IMG/VR virus record: IMGVR_UViG_3300010379_000025
Location: 1-33,441 of that record
Source: a virus
Length of the DNA: 33,441 nucleotides
Reading direction: 5' to 3' (one strand)
The stretch's first letter is position 1, and every line of letters starts with the position of its first letter. Of this stretch, positions 1 through 7,062 are shown piece after piece. Both the position numbers and the translations under genes were made by a program. The notes under the pieces are model-generated. The model did no database searches. It saw nothing but the letters and a program-made list of their open reading frames with translations, and was not told the DNA's origin.

Positions 1-63
1 AAGGGCGAACGCGAACGCGACCATCCCTCGCGCATGCCGCCCCCCGACGAGTTCTGGCACTGA
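1..63 (+). CDS. C-terminal end of an upstream gene (partial)
   Basis: Reading frame 1 is open from the left edge to a TGA at 61-63 and gives 20 residues ending in PPPDEFWH. It is followed by a dispersed repeat, as are most real genes in this window. Too little remains to name the product, and the reading frame could be chance. Confidence 0.35.
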   Translation, partial: KGERERDHPSRMPPPDEFWH

Positions 64-71
64 CTGCGGAA

Positions 72-99
72 AGCCACAAAGGGCACAAGGACCACAAAG
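72..99. repeat. Family B dispersed repeat (CCACAAAGG type), partial
   Basis: Tandem GCCACAAAGGGCACAAGG-like units in the gap after the first stop codon. This is one arm of the family B element found in fuller form at 5517, 10578, 17846, 20832 and 24045. Confidence 0.6.
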
Positions 100-151
100 G
101 TCGATCCGGAGGTGACCGAGTTCCACTAACGGCTCTGGTTCTCGGGCGGTC

Positions 152-535
152 TCAGACCGCGTCGTGCTCTTCTCCCTCTGCCGAAGGCTCGGCCGCGCGC
201 TCCCGCCGGAAGTTGAAGAGCGTGCGCTCGTCGTGGCCGAGCTCGCGGGCCGCGGCGCCCAGGGAGGCCAGCGTGTTTTGCACGCAGCGGCAGGCAGCGC
301 CTTTGGATTTGAAACCCAGGGCGGTCGCCAGCTCCTCGTACTCAAACTCGCAGACCACCCGGCCGACCGCGGCCAGCACGCGGCGGAGCCTGAGCTTCTG
401 CAGCGGACCGAGCTTCAGCCCGCGCGATTGCTCGCCGTCACTGGCCGGCCGTCTCAGATAGTGCTGGATCGTTTCCGCGAACGCGGTCCCGGCCCGGACC
501 ACGCGCTTCTGGCCATCTCGCGCAACCACTGACAT
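152..535 (-). CDS. Small HTH-like protein, possible phage regulator
   Basis: A 127-aa basic protein on the minus strand. I chose the ATG at 535 because a GGTGGGGAG Shine-Dalgarno-like stretch lies just upstream of it; a longer frame reading upstream would run through non-coding repeat DNA. Residues about 65-92 (EYEELATALGF, then a basic Gly/Ala segment and VQNTLASLG) look like a helix-turn-helix. The C-terminus is acidic. It is the only leftward gene in the left half and is divergent from the Gam-like gene across a roughly 410-nt gap, the usual arrangement for a phage transcription regulator. That role is inferred from position and the HTH-like segment. No specific family was recognised. Confidence 0.6.
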   Translation of the reverse strand: MSVVARDGQKRVVRAGTAFAETIQHYLRRPASDGEQSRGLKLGPLQKLRLRRVLAAVGRVVCEFEYEELATALGFKSKGAACRCVQNTLASLGAAARELGHDERTLFNFRRERAAEPSAEGEEHDAV

Positions 536-690
536 GGAAAAACTCCCCACCAGGAAAGGACTTGGGTTTGCTCTTGGCGAACGCCGCGCAACCACACAAG
601 ATAAGTGGGAAGTCGTTACGTAATGTTTTTGGATTCGGCCGCCTGAGAACCAGGCGGCTGGCTCCGACAAACCGCCCCGCGGCGGCTGAT

Positions 691-733
691 CCCCGCCAGG
701 CGAACAGGACGTGAGCCGGCGGGGTGGGCTTTT
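691..733 (+). terminator. Possible rho-independent terminator
   Basis: CCCCGCC (691-697) pairs with GGCGGGG (718-724), followed by TGGGCTTTTT. The 20-nt loop is large, so this is only a candidate. Confidence 0.3.
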
Positions 734-783
734 TATGCCGCCGCGCACCAAGCGGCAATGGCAGTTTTCGGGGCCCCCCGAAA

Positions 784-919
784 AAGCACGAAATCCGAAT
801 GACGAAGGAATGACCTCATGCTCTAAGCCCGAAACAGAGGCGGCGCTGGCGCTCTTGTTTCGTGCTTCCGGCTTCGTGCTTCCTTCCGGCTTCGTGCTTC
901 CTTCGTGCTTCGTGCTTTG
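784..919. repeat. Family A dispersed repeat, copy 1
   Basis: Begins AAGCACGAAATCCGAATGAC and ends with several CTTCGTGCTT units; the two arms are roughly inverted. It ends 27 nt before the start codon of the Gam-like gene. Translation of the right arm gives a spurious MLPASCFLPASCF extension of that gene. Confidence 0.8.
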
Positions 920-945
920 AATTTCAGTCCACGGAAGGACAAAAA

Positions 946-1632
946 ATGCCCGCTCGGCCCGGCGGCTTTCGGCCACGCTCTTCCGTCGACGTAGTCCCGG
1001 ATCGGCGGCTCGAATTTGTGCCGGTCCCCTCTTCGCGGGGCGACCTCGACGACTTGCTCCAGGAGCACTCCTACCTGGACTCTCTTGAAGCCACGGCCAA
1101 CGCCGTCTGTGCGGCGGCCGTCCGCATGGCGCAGGCTGCCTGCGCGAAGAAGCTGGTGACCGAGGTCGACGGGCTGGAGGTCTCCTTCGCCGACCGGCGG
1201 AAAGCCATCCGGAACGCGATCACCACCTACGTCCAGATGCACCATGACGAGGTGTTCGGCGACGCGAAAACGGCCAAGTTCAATTTCGGCACGCTCAAGC
1301 TGCGGGGCAGGCCGCGAGGGATCGCGATCCGCGAGGGCCTGACCGACGAGGACGTGAAAGCGCGGCTCGACAAGCTGAGCGGGCTCTCGGGCAAGATCAC
1401 CCGCTGGCTGGCCGGCAAGGTCTTCGCCCAACCGCTCGCGGTCTTTTATCGCATTAAATCGGAAATCAACTGGCAGGCGCTCAAGCCGGCCGTACTCGAC
1501 GGCCGCGTGAGACCCCGGGACGCACACGCACTGGGTCTGGAGTGCTCGGGCGGCGAAGACGAGCTCTCGATCGACGTCGCCCAATGGACGGTTCAATCCC
1601 AATCCCGCATGCAGGCCGAGACCACCGAGTGA
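946..1632 (+). CDS. Mu Gam-like host-nuclease inhibitor family protein
   Basis: A 228-aa protein. I start it at ATG 946, 6 nt after GGAAGGA, rather than at an upstream ATG that lies inside a dispersed repeat. Residues around 90-125 follow the Gam-like pattern: a helical segment with RKAIRNAITTYVQMHHDEVF, then a basic strand with FGTLKLRGRPRG. Mu Gam-family proteins bind double-stranded DNA ends and block RecBCD-type exonucleases, protecting phage DNA in the cytoplasm. The N-terminal 40 and C-terminal 60 residues are not diagnostic. The family call rests on pattern recognition; a role in protecting linear phage DNA is inferred from the family. Confidence 0.65.
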   Translation: MPARPGGFRPRSSVDVVPDRRLEFVPVPSSRGDLDDLLQEHSYLDSLEATANAVCAAAVRMAQAACAKKLVTEVDGLEVSFADRRKAIRNAITTYVQMHHDEVFGDAKTAKFNFGTLKLRGRPRGIAIREGLTDEDVKARLDKLSGLSGKITRWLAGKVFAQPLAVFYRIKSEINWQALKPAVLDGRVRPRDAHALGLECSGGEDELSIDVAQWTVQSQSRMQAETTE

Positions 1633-1706
1633 AGGACGATCCCCTGGATGGCCTGCTTGCCGACCGGACCGCGACCGCTGATGACGCGATTAAGTCAGTG
1701 CCCTGA
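1629..1706 (+). CDS. Possible 25-aa ORF
   Basis: GTG at 1629 overlaps the TGA of the Gam-like gene (GTGA) and the frame runs 25 codons to TGA 1704-1706, filling the gap before the next gene. The product is acidic and unrecognised. The coupled overlap is the only support. Confidence 0.25.
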   Translation: MKDDPLDGLLADRTATADDAIKSVP

Positions 1707-1721
1707 AAAGGATTTCTCCCC

Positions 1722-1949
1722 GTGGATTGGCACCCCTACCTGCCGCACGTGGCGGCGGCGATTTTGGCCGCGCTGGGCGCGATCTTGGTGACGGGCATTC
1801 GCGGCGTGTTTTACCTGGGCGAGCTATCTGAGCACCAGAAACGCCGCGACGCGCAGATCGACGATCACGAAGGGCGGATCGGCAGCGTGGAGAAGACGGT
1901 GGTAATCCACGGGACACGCCTGAAACGGGTCGACCCGGAGGGCGAATGA
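1722..1949 (+). CDS. Small membrane protein with C-terminal coiled coil
   Basis: 75 aa from GTG 1722, preceded by AAAAGGA at 1706-1712. Residues about 8-28 form one hydrophobic transmembrane helix. Residues 34-65 are polar and heptad-like (HQKRRDAQIDDHEGRIGSVE), probably a coiled coil. The topology resembles small phage XhlA-type or other lysis-associated membrane proteins, but no family can be assigned. Its stop overlaps the next start by 4 nt (ATGA), so it is translationally coupled with the following membrane protein. Confidence 0.6.
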   Translation: MDWHPYLPHVAAAILAALGAILVTGIRGVFYLGELSEHQKRRDAQIDDHEGRIGSVEKTVVIHGTRLKRVDPEGE

Positions 1950-2356
1950 ACGAGTTTCGCGGAGTCTTTGAAGAGGTCGATCCCCGAGTCGCGCCCGCGG
2001 TGTGCTTGGGTGCGATCGCCTGCCTCGTCCTCGGCCTGCTGGCCTGGGGGCGGCGGAAAGAGATCGGCGGCGCGCTCGTGATTGGCTGCCTGTTCGTGTG
2101 CGTGCTGGCGGGGACTTGTTGGGACTTCGTCCGCCTGGCCGAGAAGCTGATCTATCGGCACCGGATGCAGATCCTCGCTCTGATCCTGTGCTGCGTCGCC
2201 GGCCACATGGTCTATGCGGGCCACTTGAGCGGCACCGACTTTCTGTTGATCGCCGTGGGGCCGCTCTTCAGTTGGATCCAGGGCCGCGGCCACGCCGGCG
2301 AGAAAGAAGCACTCATTAAGCAGCTCCAGGCCGTCCGCGGCTGGAGCTCGCCGTGA
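1946..2356 (+). CDS. Multi-pass membrane protein, unknown function
   Basis: 136 aa. ATG 1946 overlaps the upstream stop. Hydrophobic segments lie at about residues 16-34, 40-58, 75-92 and 96-110, giving three or four membrane spans with a basic, amphipathic C-terminus. It belongs to a run of five genes with overlapping stops and starts (1722-3582). Small size, membrane spans and neighbours would suit a holin or envelope protein, but there is no diagnostic motif. Function unknown. Confidence 0.6.
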   Translation: MNEFRGVFEEVDPRVAPAVCLGAIACLVLGLLAWGRRKEIGGALVIGCLFVCVLAGTCWDFVRLAEKLIYRHRMQILALILCCVAGHMVYAGHLSGTDFLLIAVGPLFSWIQGRGHAGEKEALIKQLQAVRGWSSP

Positions 2357-2835
2357 TGATGAAGGTTTTTGAAATGGCTGACGCGAAAGCTGCGAACGAC
2401 CGCCTGGATGAGCTGGCCGCGTTTTTGAAAACCTCCGGCCTGCTCGTGATCGCCGGATCGGCGATCGGCTTCTGGCTGTTGAGCTGGCTCAAGGGCGAGG
2501 CCGCGGAGTTGTTCCAGGGCCTGTGCTGCAACCTGGGTTTCGGCTGGTTTGCCTTGGACGAAGGTTGGGGCGCGATCAGCGTGGCCCTGATCGTCGCCGC
2601 GCTCCCCGTCTCAATTTTCTGGCTGGCGAAGTTTTTCGCCTGCCGCCAGCGGACGAAACCCCCTTCGATGCGGGAATTGCTCGCCCGAGGCGTCGTCGCG
2701 CTCGAGGCAGGACTCGCCCTGCACCCGGTACCGCCAGGAGGTGAGAAGAATCAGGCGGCCGCGACGGCCCCGCTCGAGCCCGGGCACGCCGCTCCGCCTC
2801 CGTCAGAACCGGTCGCTGCGGAGCATCACGCTTGA
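2353..2835 (+). CDS. Membrane protein, unknown function
   Basis: 160 aa. The frame opens with GTG-ATG-ATG at 2353, 2356 and 2359; any of the three overlaps or abuts the upstream stop, so the exact start is open. Residues about 26-46 and 70-93 are hydrophobic spans. The last 40 residues are Pro/Ala-rich and likely disordered. Unrecognised. It sits within the overlapping small membrane-protein cluster. Confidence 0.6.
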   Translation: MMMKVFEMADAKAANDRLDELAAFLKTSGLLVIAGSAIGFWLLSWLKGEAAELFQGLCCNLGFGWFALDEGWGAISVALIVAALPVSIFWLAKFFACRQRTKPPSMRELLARGVVALEAGLALHPVPPGGEKNQAAATAPLEPGHAAPPPSEPVAAEHHA

Positions 2836-3257
2836 ACGACTATTACGCGCTCTGCTGCGAGCACGTGGAAGAGGCCCGGCGGCGGTTTGCCCGTTGCCTG
2901 ATGGGCCGCGCCTACGAGCCGAGTTTCGCGCAAGGGAAACGGGCCCACGAGCTGGCCGTCGTCTGGCTCGCACTGCTCGCCGCGGAGCATCCGGCCTGGG
3001 ACGAGCGCGCGAAGCGGCAAATCGAAGGCCTGGCAGCCGACTGGATCCTCGACCAGCTGCAGATCAAAGGAATTCGCCGGCTGCCGATGAAGGTGTTCGT
3101 CGGCGCCGTGCTCGATGTGCTGCTCGAATGGGTCATTCGACGCGCGCGGGCCCAGGAGCTGCCCGGCGGCTCGGAACGGATGTTCGGCGGCAGCGTCAAC
3201 GACGCGTTGGTGCGGTTCGCGGCCGAAATTCGCGCCGGGGCGGCTGTCAATGCGTAA
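2832..3257 (+). CDS. Hypothetical helical protein
   Basis: 141 aa from TTG 2832, which overlaps the upstream stop (TTGA). The product is helical and amphipathic with no clear membrane span; residues 38-54 (KRAHELAVVWLALLAAEH) are moderately hydrophobic. Its end overlaps the start of the next gene by 8 nt. No family recognised. The non-ATG start fits the overlap pattern of the cluster but was not proven. Confidence 0.55.
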   Translation: MNDYYALCCEHVEEARRRFARCLMGRAYEPSFAQGKRAHELAVVWLALLAAEHPAWDERAKRQIEGLAADWILDQLQIKGIRRLPMKVFVGAVLDVLLEWVIRRARAQELPGGSERMFGGSVNDALVRFAAEIRAGAAVNA

Positions 3258-3582
3258 GGTTCTCGTCGCCGTCGCGCTGATCTTCGCCTTTCACGGCTGC
3301 CTGCACGGCATTGGCGGCGGCCGCGCGCGGCAGGCGGCTCGGAGCGCCAGCAAGTCGTACGACCGGGCGATCGCCAAACACCTGCGCGCCATGGCCGCCC
3401 AGATCGAGCGCGGCCGGCTCCGTGGCCAGGCGGAGGAACGGAACTGGCTGGCCCAGCGACTGGCGCCCGCCCGCGATCGGAGCTTTTCCGCCGTCTACCG
3501 CCTGCTCTGGCCCCATCCCGGCCGTCCCGACGAACGAAAAACCGCCGACGCCGCCAGGCGTCTGGCCAAGGGCTTTGAGTGA
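3250..3582 (+). CDS. Small exported protein, possible lipoprotein
   Basis: 110 aa from ATG 3250, which overlaps the upstream stop. The N-terminus (MRKVLVAVALIFAFHGC) is a good signal peptide ending in a Cys, a weak lipobox. The mature part is short, basic and helical. It is the last gene of the overlapping membrane-protein run and is followed by a spacer and the papain-like protease. An outer-membrane spanin-like or other envelope role is conceivable from position and size only. Confidence 0.55.
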   Translation: MRKVLVAVALIFAFHGCLHGIGGGRARQAARSASKSYDRAIAKHLRAMAAQIERGRLRGQAEERNWLAQRLAPARDRSFSAVYRLLWPHPGRPDERKTADAARRLAKGFE

Positions 3583-3616
3583 TCCGCAGATTTCGCAGGT
3601 TCCGCAGATAAAGCGG
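3583..3616. repeat. Short tandem intergenic repeat (CCGCAGAT type)
   Basis: The gap between two genes carries ATCCGCAGATTTCGCAGG followed by TTCCGCAGATAAAG, a degenerate 9-10-nt tandem unit distinct from repeat families A and B. It resembles common host-type intergenic repeats. Confidence 0.5.
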
Positions 3617-3639
3617 ACCACTGCTCCTAGGAAAACGAC

Positions 3640-4476
3640 ATGCGTGACGGTTACCGCGGGTATCGATTCGACCTCGAGGACCGGGCGGCGCTCGGCCGGC
3701 TGCCGGTCGCCTTGCATACCACAGTGACTGCCGGCCACTTCCAGGCTCCGGCGGTGATCAATCACCGGCCCTGGCTCGCGATCAAGGACCAGGGGCAGAC
3801 CGAGAGCTGCATCGGCCACGCCGGCGCGACGGGCGTCCAGATCGACACCTATCTCGAAACCGAAGGCCGCGCGGCCGACCTCGATCTGTCGGCCTGGTAT
3901 GCCTATCTGGTCGCACAAGTCGGATCGGGAACTTTCGGGCAGGACCAGGGCGCGGCGGTCGGCGGAGCGATCAGGGAGTGGCAAGAGCGCGGCTTCTGCC
4001 TGACGGCGCAGTGCCCCACGCCGGCGATTTACAGCAACCACCTCTCGCCGCGGGCGATCGAGGTGGCGAAAACGCACCGCCCGAGGCACCATTTCACGCC
4101 GATCCGCAGTTATGTCGGAGCGTTCAGATTTATCTCCTCGGGCCTGGGCGCTGTCCTCTTCGGCGCCCCGATCACGGAGGAGTATCAGCAATGCTCGGGC
4201 GTGCTCGAGGGGATGGGCGGACGCGAGCTGGGCCTGCACGGCCAGGTCGCAGCGGGCTATACATCCCGCCGCGATGCCAACGGCTATCCCTACCTCGACT
4301 GCCCCGGCTCGTGGGGCACGTCCTTCGGACAGGCCGGCTGGATCGAATACAGCCCGGCCGTCTTCGACCAGCTGCTGCGAGACCGGCGCTCCGTCGCCAT
4401 CGGGCTGTCCAGCGTGCCGCCGTTCCAACCGCCGACGCGGCGGCTCGAATGGCTGCTCCGACACGGCGTTTTTTGA
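3640..4476 (+). CDS. Papain-fold (C1A-like) cysteine peptidase
   Basis: 278 aa; ATG 3640 follows CCTAGGA. The papain core is visible: Q51 and C57 in IKDQGQTESCIGHA, with the 6-residue spacing of papain Q19-C25; H200 in GLHGQVAAGY; and GSWGTSFGQAGWIEY (223-237) matching the papain NSWG strand. The usual catalytic Asn is Gly223 here, so activity may rest on a Cys-His dyad or may be reduced. There is no signal peptide. In phages such enzymes may process virion proteins or cleave envelope or peptidoglycan peptides; neighbouring small membrane proteins favour an envelope or lysis role. That is inference. A family A repeat follows directly. Confidence 0.75.
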   Translation: MRDGYRGYRFDLEDRAALGRLPVALHTTVTAGHFQAPAVINHRPWLAIKDQGQTESCIGHAGATGVQIDTYLETEGRAADLDLSAWYAYLVAQVGSGTFGQDQGAAVGGAIREWQERGFCLTAQCPTPAIYSNHLSPRAIEVAKTHRPRHHFTPIRSYVGAFRFISSGLGAVLFGAPITEEYQQCSGVLEGMGGRELGLHGQVAAGYTSRRDANGYPYLDCPGSWGTSFGQAGWIEYSPAVFDQLLRDRRSVAIGLSSVPPFQPPTRRLEWLLRHGVF

Positions 4477-4604
4477 AAAGCTCGAAATCCGAATGACGAA
4501 ACAAGCACGAAGCACGAATGTCCGAAACGGAGCCAGCGCGCGGGCCTTTGCCTTCGGGCTTCGGTCATTAGATCATTCCTTCGTCATTCGGATTTCGTGC
4601 TTTT
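4475..4604. repeat. Family A dispersed repeat, copy 2
   Basis: The left arm has GCTCGAAATCCGAATGACGA and the right arm TCGTCATTCGGATTTCGTGC, near-perfect inverted ends of about 25 nt around a variable centre. It lies between the protease stop and the lipoprotein start. Confidence 0.85.
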
Positions 4605-4624
4605 CCGACTTCTGGCTCTGGCTC

Positions 4625-5509
4625 CTGCGCCGATTTCCCCGTTGGCACTTGCTCGCCGCCGCCGTGCTGCTGTTCGCCATGAGCGGCTGCTTCCGCTGGT
4701 GCGACTGCCAGGGCGACCAGGGCGAGGCCCTGGACCCGGTGCCTTCGGCAGAGGATGTGCAGCCGGAGCCTTCGCCCTTCCAACCGGAACGTCCTGAGCC
4801 GTTGCGGCCGCGGGAGCAGCCGCGCTGGCAGGGACAGCCAAAGCCCACGGCGGACGAGGATGATCGATCCGCGGCGGCCACGCCGCCGGCTCCGCCCTCA
4901 GGCCAGCCACTGGCGGCTCGACTGACTTCGACGAGCTCAGTCGAGTCGAGCTCGCCGAAGTCCACTAGTCACCAGCCACTCAAGGATGAATCCTATCGAC
5001 TGCATCCGCCGCCCCATCCCGAGCTGGCCGATCCGGGGTCTAATTTCACGGGGGCCAAGGTCTTCGTCTGGCAGCAGGGCTGCCCAATCGGTGAACGATT
5101 GCTCGCCGACCTCAAGGCCAACCGGATCGGCTGGACCTGCGGGCCTGGCCCCGAGTACGACTTTTGGGAAGTCCGCGTGCCGGCGACCGAGTGGTGCCCA
5201 ATCATCCGCTATTACGACCGCGGCCGGCTCCTCCCCGGAGCGGTCCGCGGCTATTGCGGCCCGCAGCAGCTCCCCGCGATCTACGCCAAACATCCGCACA
5301 CCAACGAAGACGTCGAGCAATGGCGGAGTGACGCAGCCCCTGCGGGGCTTGCGGCGAGTGGCCAGCAAATGCCGCCCGTCTACGGGCAGCCGGTTTATGC
5401 GCCGGTCTACCGCTCCGCGCCCATTCAACGGCCGCCCTGCGGTCCGTACATCGGTGGGGTCTATGACAGCCATACGAAGGTCGGGCTGAATCTGGGCTTC
5501 GGCTTTTGA
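4625..5509 (+). CDS. Lipoprotein with degenerate thioredoxin-like domain
   Basis: About 294 aa. No ATG precedes the signal peptide, so I propose CTG 4625, which gives an n-region with two Arg pairs, a hydrophobic core and the lipobox AMSGC. ATG 4679 would delete the signal peptide. After the Cys comes a long Pro/Glu/Ser linker containing a REP-like insertion (4917-4965). The segment from about residue 135 to 225 has thioredoxin-like order: KVFVWQQGCPIGERLL, then a central strand, PIIRYYDRGRLLPGAVRGY and a final helix. The second active-site Cys is absent. The C-terminus is Tyr/Pro-rich. It is likely exported and membrane-anchored; function unknown, with the thioredoxin fold tentative. Confidence 0.6.
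   Translation: MRRFPRWHLLAAAVLLFAMSGCFRWCDCQGDQGEALDPVPSAEDVQPEPSPFQPERPEPLRPREQPRWQGQPKPTADEDDRSAAATPPAPPSGQPLAARLTSTSSVESSSPKSTSHQPLKDESYRLHPPPHPELADPGSNFTGAKVFVWQQGCPIGERLLADLKANRIGWTCGPGPEYDFWEVRVPATEWCPIIRYYDRGRLLPGAVRGYCGPQQLPAIYAKHPHTNEDVEQWRSDAAPAGLAASGQQMPPVYGQPVYAPVYRSAPIQRPPCGPYIGGVYDSHTKVGLNLGFGF
4917..4965. repeat. REP-like palindrome inside a CDS (family E, copy 1)
   Basis: GACTTCGACGAGCTC faces GAGCTCGCCGAAGTC with 9 nt between them. It encodes an in-frame Ser/Thr-rich stretch (TSTSSVESSSPKS) in the linker of the lipoprotein. The same element occurs in the HNH gene at 11329-11406. Confidence 0.75.
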
Positions 5510-5516
5510 ATCATCA

Positions 5517-5590
5517 AACCTTTGTGTCCTTTGTGCTCTTTGTGGCTCGGAAGTTTGAAACCACGAAGGACACGAAGGACACAAAGGAAA
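5517..5590. repeat. Family B dispersed repeat, copy 2
   Basis: TTTGTGTCCTTTGTGCTC units are followed, after about 20 nt, by CCACGAAGGACACGAAGGAC units, forming inverted arms. It ends 15 nt before the next start codon. Confidence 0.8.
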
Positions 5591-5604
5591 TCGGAGCGAA
5601 ACGA

Positions 5605-5904
5605 ATGAATGCGATGGGCGAAGTAATGATCGAAGCGTTGAACGAGGAACACCCGGTCGACGCGGCGGCCGACGCGCACTGCGCGGCGATCAAGGCCGAG
5701 CGGCAATCGAAAGACGCGCTCACGGTCGTGCTGAAAGAGCAGGAGGCGATCAAGGCGCGAGTCCTCGCGTGTGACCGGGACCTGGCGCAGGCCTCGGAGC
5801 TCGTGTGTCAGACCGGCGCGAAGCTGCAGCAGGCCCGGGAAGCGGACGGCTTGCCGACGCGGCTGCCGGCGGCCGAGGCGCGGAGCGAAGGGGAAGACGC
5901 CTGA
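5605..5904 (+). CDS. Small coiled-coil protein
   Basis: 99 aa. ATG 5605 follows GGAGCG at 5593; an upstream ATG would add residues translated from the family B repeat. The sequence is highly helical and charged (EALNEEHPVDAAADAHCAAI, KERQ-type heptads) and is predicted to form a coiled coil throughout. There is no signal peptide or membrane span. Its stop overlaps the next start (TGATG). Unrecognised; possibly a minor virion or chaperone protein, given the structural genes that follow. Confidence 0.55.
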   Translation: MNAMGEVMIEALNEEHPVDAAADAHCAAIKAERQSKDALTVVLKEQEAIKARVLACDRDLAQASELVCQTGAKLQQAREADGLPTRLPAAEARSEGEDA

Positions 5905-6296
5905 TGCAGAGCGGCGCCACGGTCTCCGGCCCATCACTCGACGGCTCGCTCGTCCAGATCGACAGCGCGCCCGAGCCGTGGGCCTCTGCGGCGAGTCTCA
6001 CGCCCGCGGCAAACCGCGAATGGGCCATGGCGGAGTCGATCCGCTTCTTTGATCAATGTCAGCCCGGGCACGCTGAGCAGCTCCAAAAAATGCTGCCCAC
6101 GCCGTGCTCGCCCAGCGGGACCGGTCCGGCGACCCATTTTCTCTGCTGGTGGCGGGCGAAGCTCTCGCTGATCGAGGCGGCGATTCGCTGGTGTCAATCG
6201 CAGACTGACCCGCGCTACAAAACGCACATTGTCGAACGGGCCGCGTCGCGTGAGGCGTTCCTCGCCAGCCGCGGATTGAAGGTGATCGGTGAGTAG
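5904..6296 (+). CDS. Hypothetical protein
   Basis: 130 aa from ATG 5904, sharing one base with the upstream stop. A flexible N-terminus is followed by a helical core with the Trp/Cys-rich stretch ATHFLCWWRAKLSLIEAAIRW. Unrecognised. Its stop overlaps the GTG of the next gene, implying coupling with the virion-type protein downstream. Confidence 0.55.
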   Translation: MQSGATVSGPSLDGSLVQIDSAPEPWASAASLTPAANREWAMAESIRFFDQCQPGHAEQLQKMLPTPCSPSGTGPATHFLCWWRAKLSLIEAAIRWCQSQTDPRYKTHIVERAASREAFLASRGLKVIGE

Positions 6297-7050
6297 TCAG
6301 GGCCCGTTTACCGCGGGCACCGTCGTCGGGACCGGCATTGTCACCGGCAGCAGCGGGTCCTGGTCCGATCCGTCCGGGGCCGAGGGGAGTGGGTCGAGTC
6401 CCTATGCCCAATGGTCCACCACCGCGGGCTCGGATGGAATTTATTCGCCCGGGCTCATCTTTACCGGATGGAATGGCGGTGCGGGCTTCTCGGTCCCCAC
6501 CGGGGCAACGATCGTCGGTTTCATCGCGTCAGTCACCAGGTCCGCCAACAATAGCAGCAGCAAGGAAAACGCGATAGACCACGACGCGGTCGCCTTCTTC
6601 GACACCGAGGGGACGACCCTGCTGGGAAGTAACCTGGCTTCCTCGGCTCTCTGGCCGCCCAGCCTGGAAACGGTTTCCTACGGCTCCAGCGCCGTCTGGC
6701 AGGGCTGGACGAGCCCGACCGTGGTCCAAGTCAACGATCCGGTGAACTTCGGTTTCGGCCTCGCGGTTCAGACAGGCGGCTCGTCGATCACAAGCACGCT
6801 GGTGGCGACGGTCGAAAGTTGCACGATGGAGTTGTACTACACGCTGGCGGCCTCCGCGGTGCAGCAACAGCTCGGTCTGCTGGGCATCGGCTGCTCGTTC
6901 GCCGTGGCCGTGGAGATCGCCCGCAACTTCGTCTTCTGCCAGCGCGGGCGGCCAGGAGGTGCGCGGGTCGACGGGACGCGGATGAGCTGCGCCCAGCTCC
7001 TCGCCGCCTGGCGGCGCCATCGCCGGCACAAAGTGCAAGTTTTCATTTAG
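6289..7050 (+). CDS. Beta-rich phage structural protein, putative
   Basis: 253 aa from GTG 6289, overlapping the upstream stop. Residues 1-185 are rich in Gly, Ser and Thr with alternating beta strands (GTVVGTGIVTGSSGSWSDPS, IVGFIASVTRS), typical of phage tail or spike surface proteins. The last 65 residues change character (Cys- and Arg-rich) and could reflect a frameshifted or decayed C-terminus. There is no enzymatic motif. A virion role is inferred from composition and from the similar neighbours at 7063 and 9353. Confidence 0.6.
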   Translation: MSSQGPFTAGTVVGTGIVTGSSGSWSDPSGAEGSGSSPYAQWSTTAGSDGIYSPGLIFTGWNGGAGFSVPTGATIVGFIASVTRSANNSSSKENAIDHDAVAFFDTEGTTLLGSNLASSALWPPSLETVSYGSSAVWQGWTSPTVVQVNDPVNFGFGLAVQTGGSSITSTLVATVESCTMELYYTLAASAVQQQLGLLGIGCSFAVAVEIARNFVFCQRGRPGGARVDGTRMSCAQLLAAWRRHRRHKVQVFI

Positions 7051-7062
7051 AGATCGGGCCGC

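Larger units (their letters stand above)
536..945. other. Divergent intergenic region with palindromes
   Basis: This gap between the leftward HTH-like gene and the rightward Gam-like gene contains no convincing gene. It holds an 8-bp palindrome TTACGTAA (616-623) that could be an operator, a hairpin GCCGCCT/AGGCGGC (638-644 with 652-658), a possible terminator (691-733) and a family A dispersed repeat (784-919). No clear -35/-10 pair was identified. Confidence 0.4.

Noticed and set aside
862-945. N-terminal extensions such as MLPASCFLPASCF or MNHQTFVSFVLF
   Set aside because: These codons are the dispersed repeats read through; starts with ribosome-binding sites follow the repeats.
3247-4515. 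Long minus-strand frames (also 8048-9199, 18138-19802, 27957-29027)
   Set aside because: They lie opposite clearly coding genes (protease, LPxE protein, capsid, fibre), have Arg/Pro/Ala-rich low-quality sequence and no motifs; they arise from high GC content.
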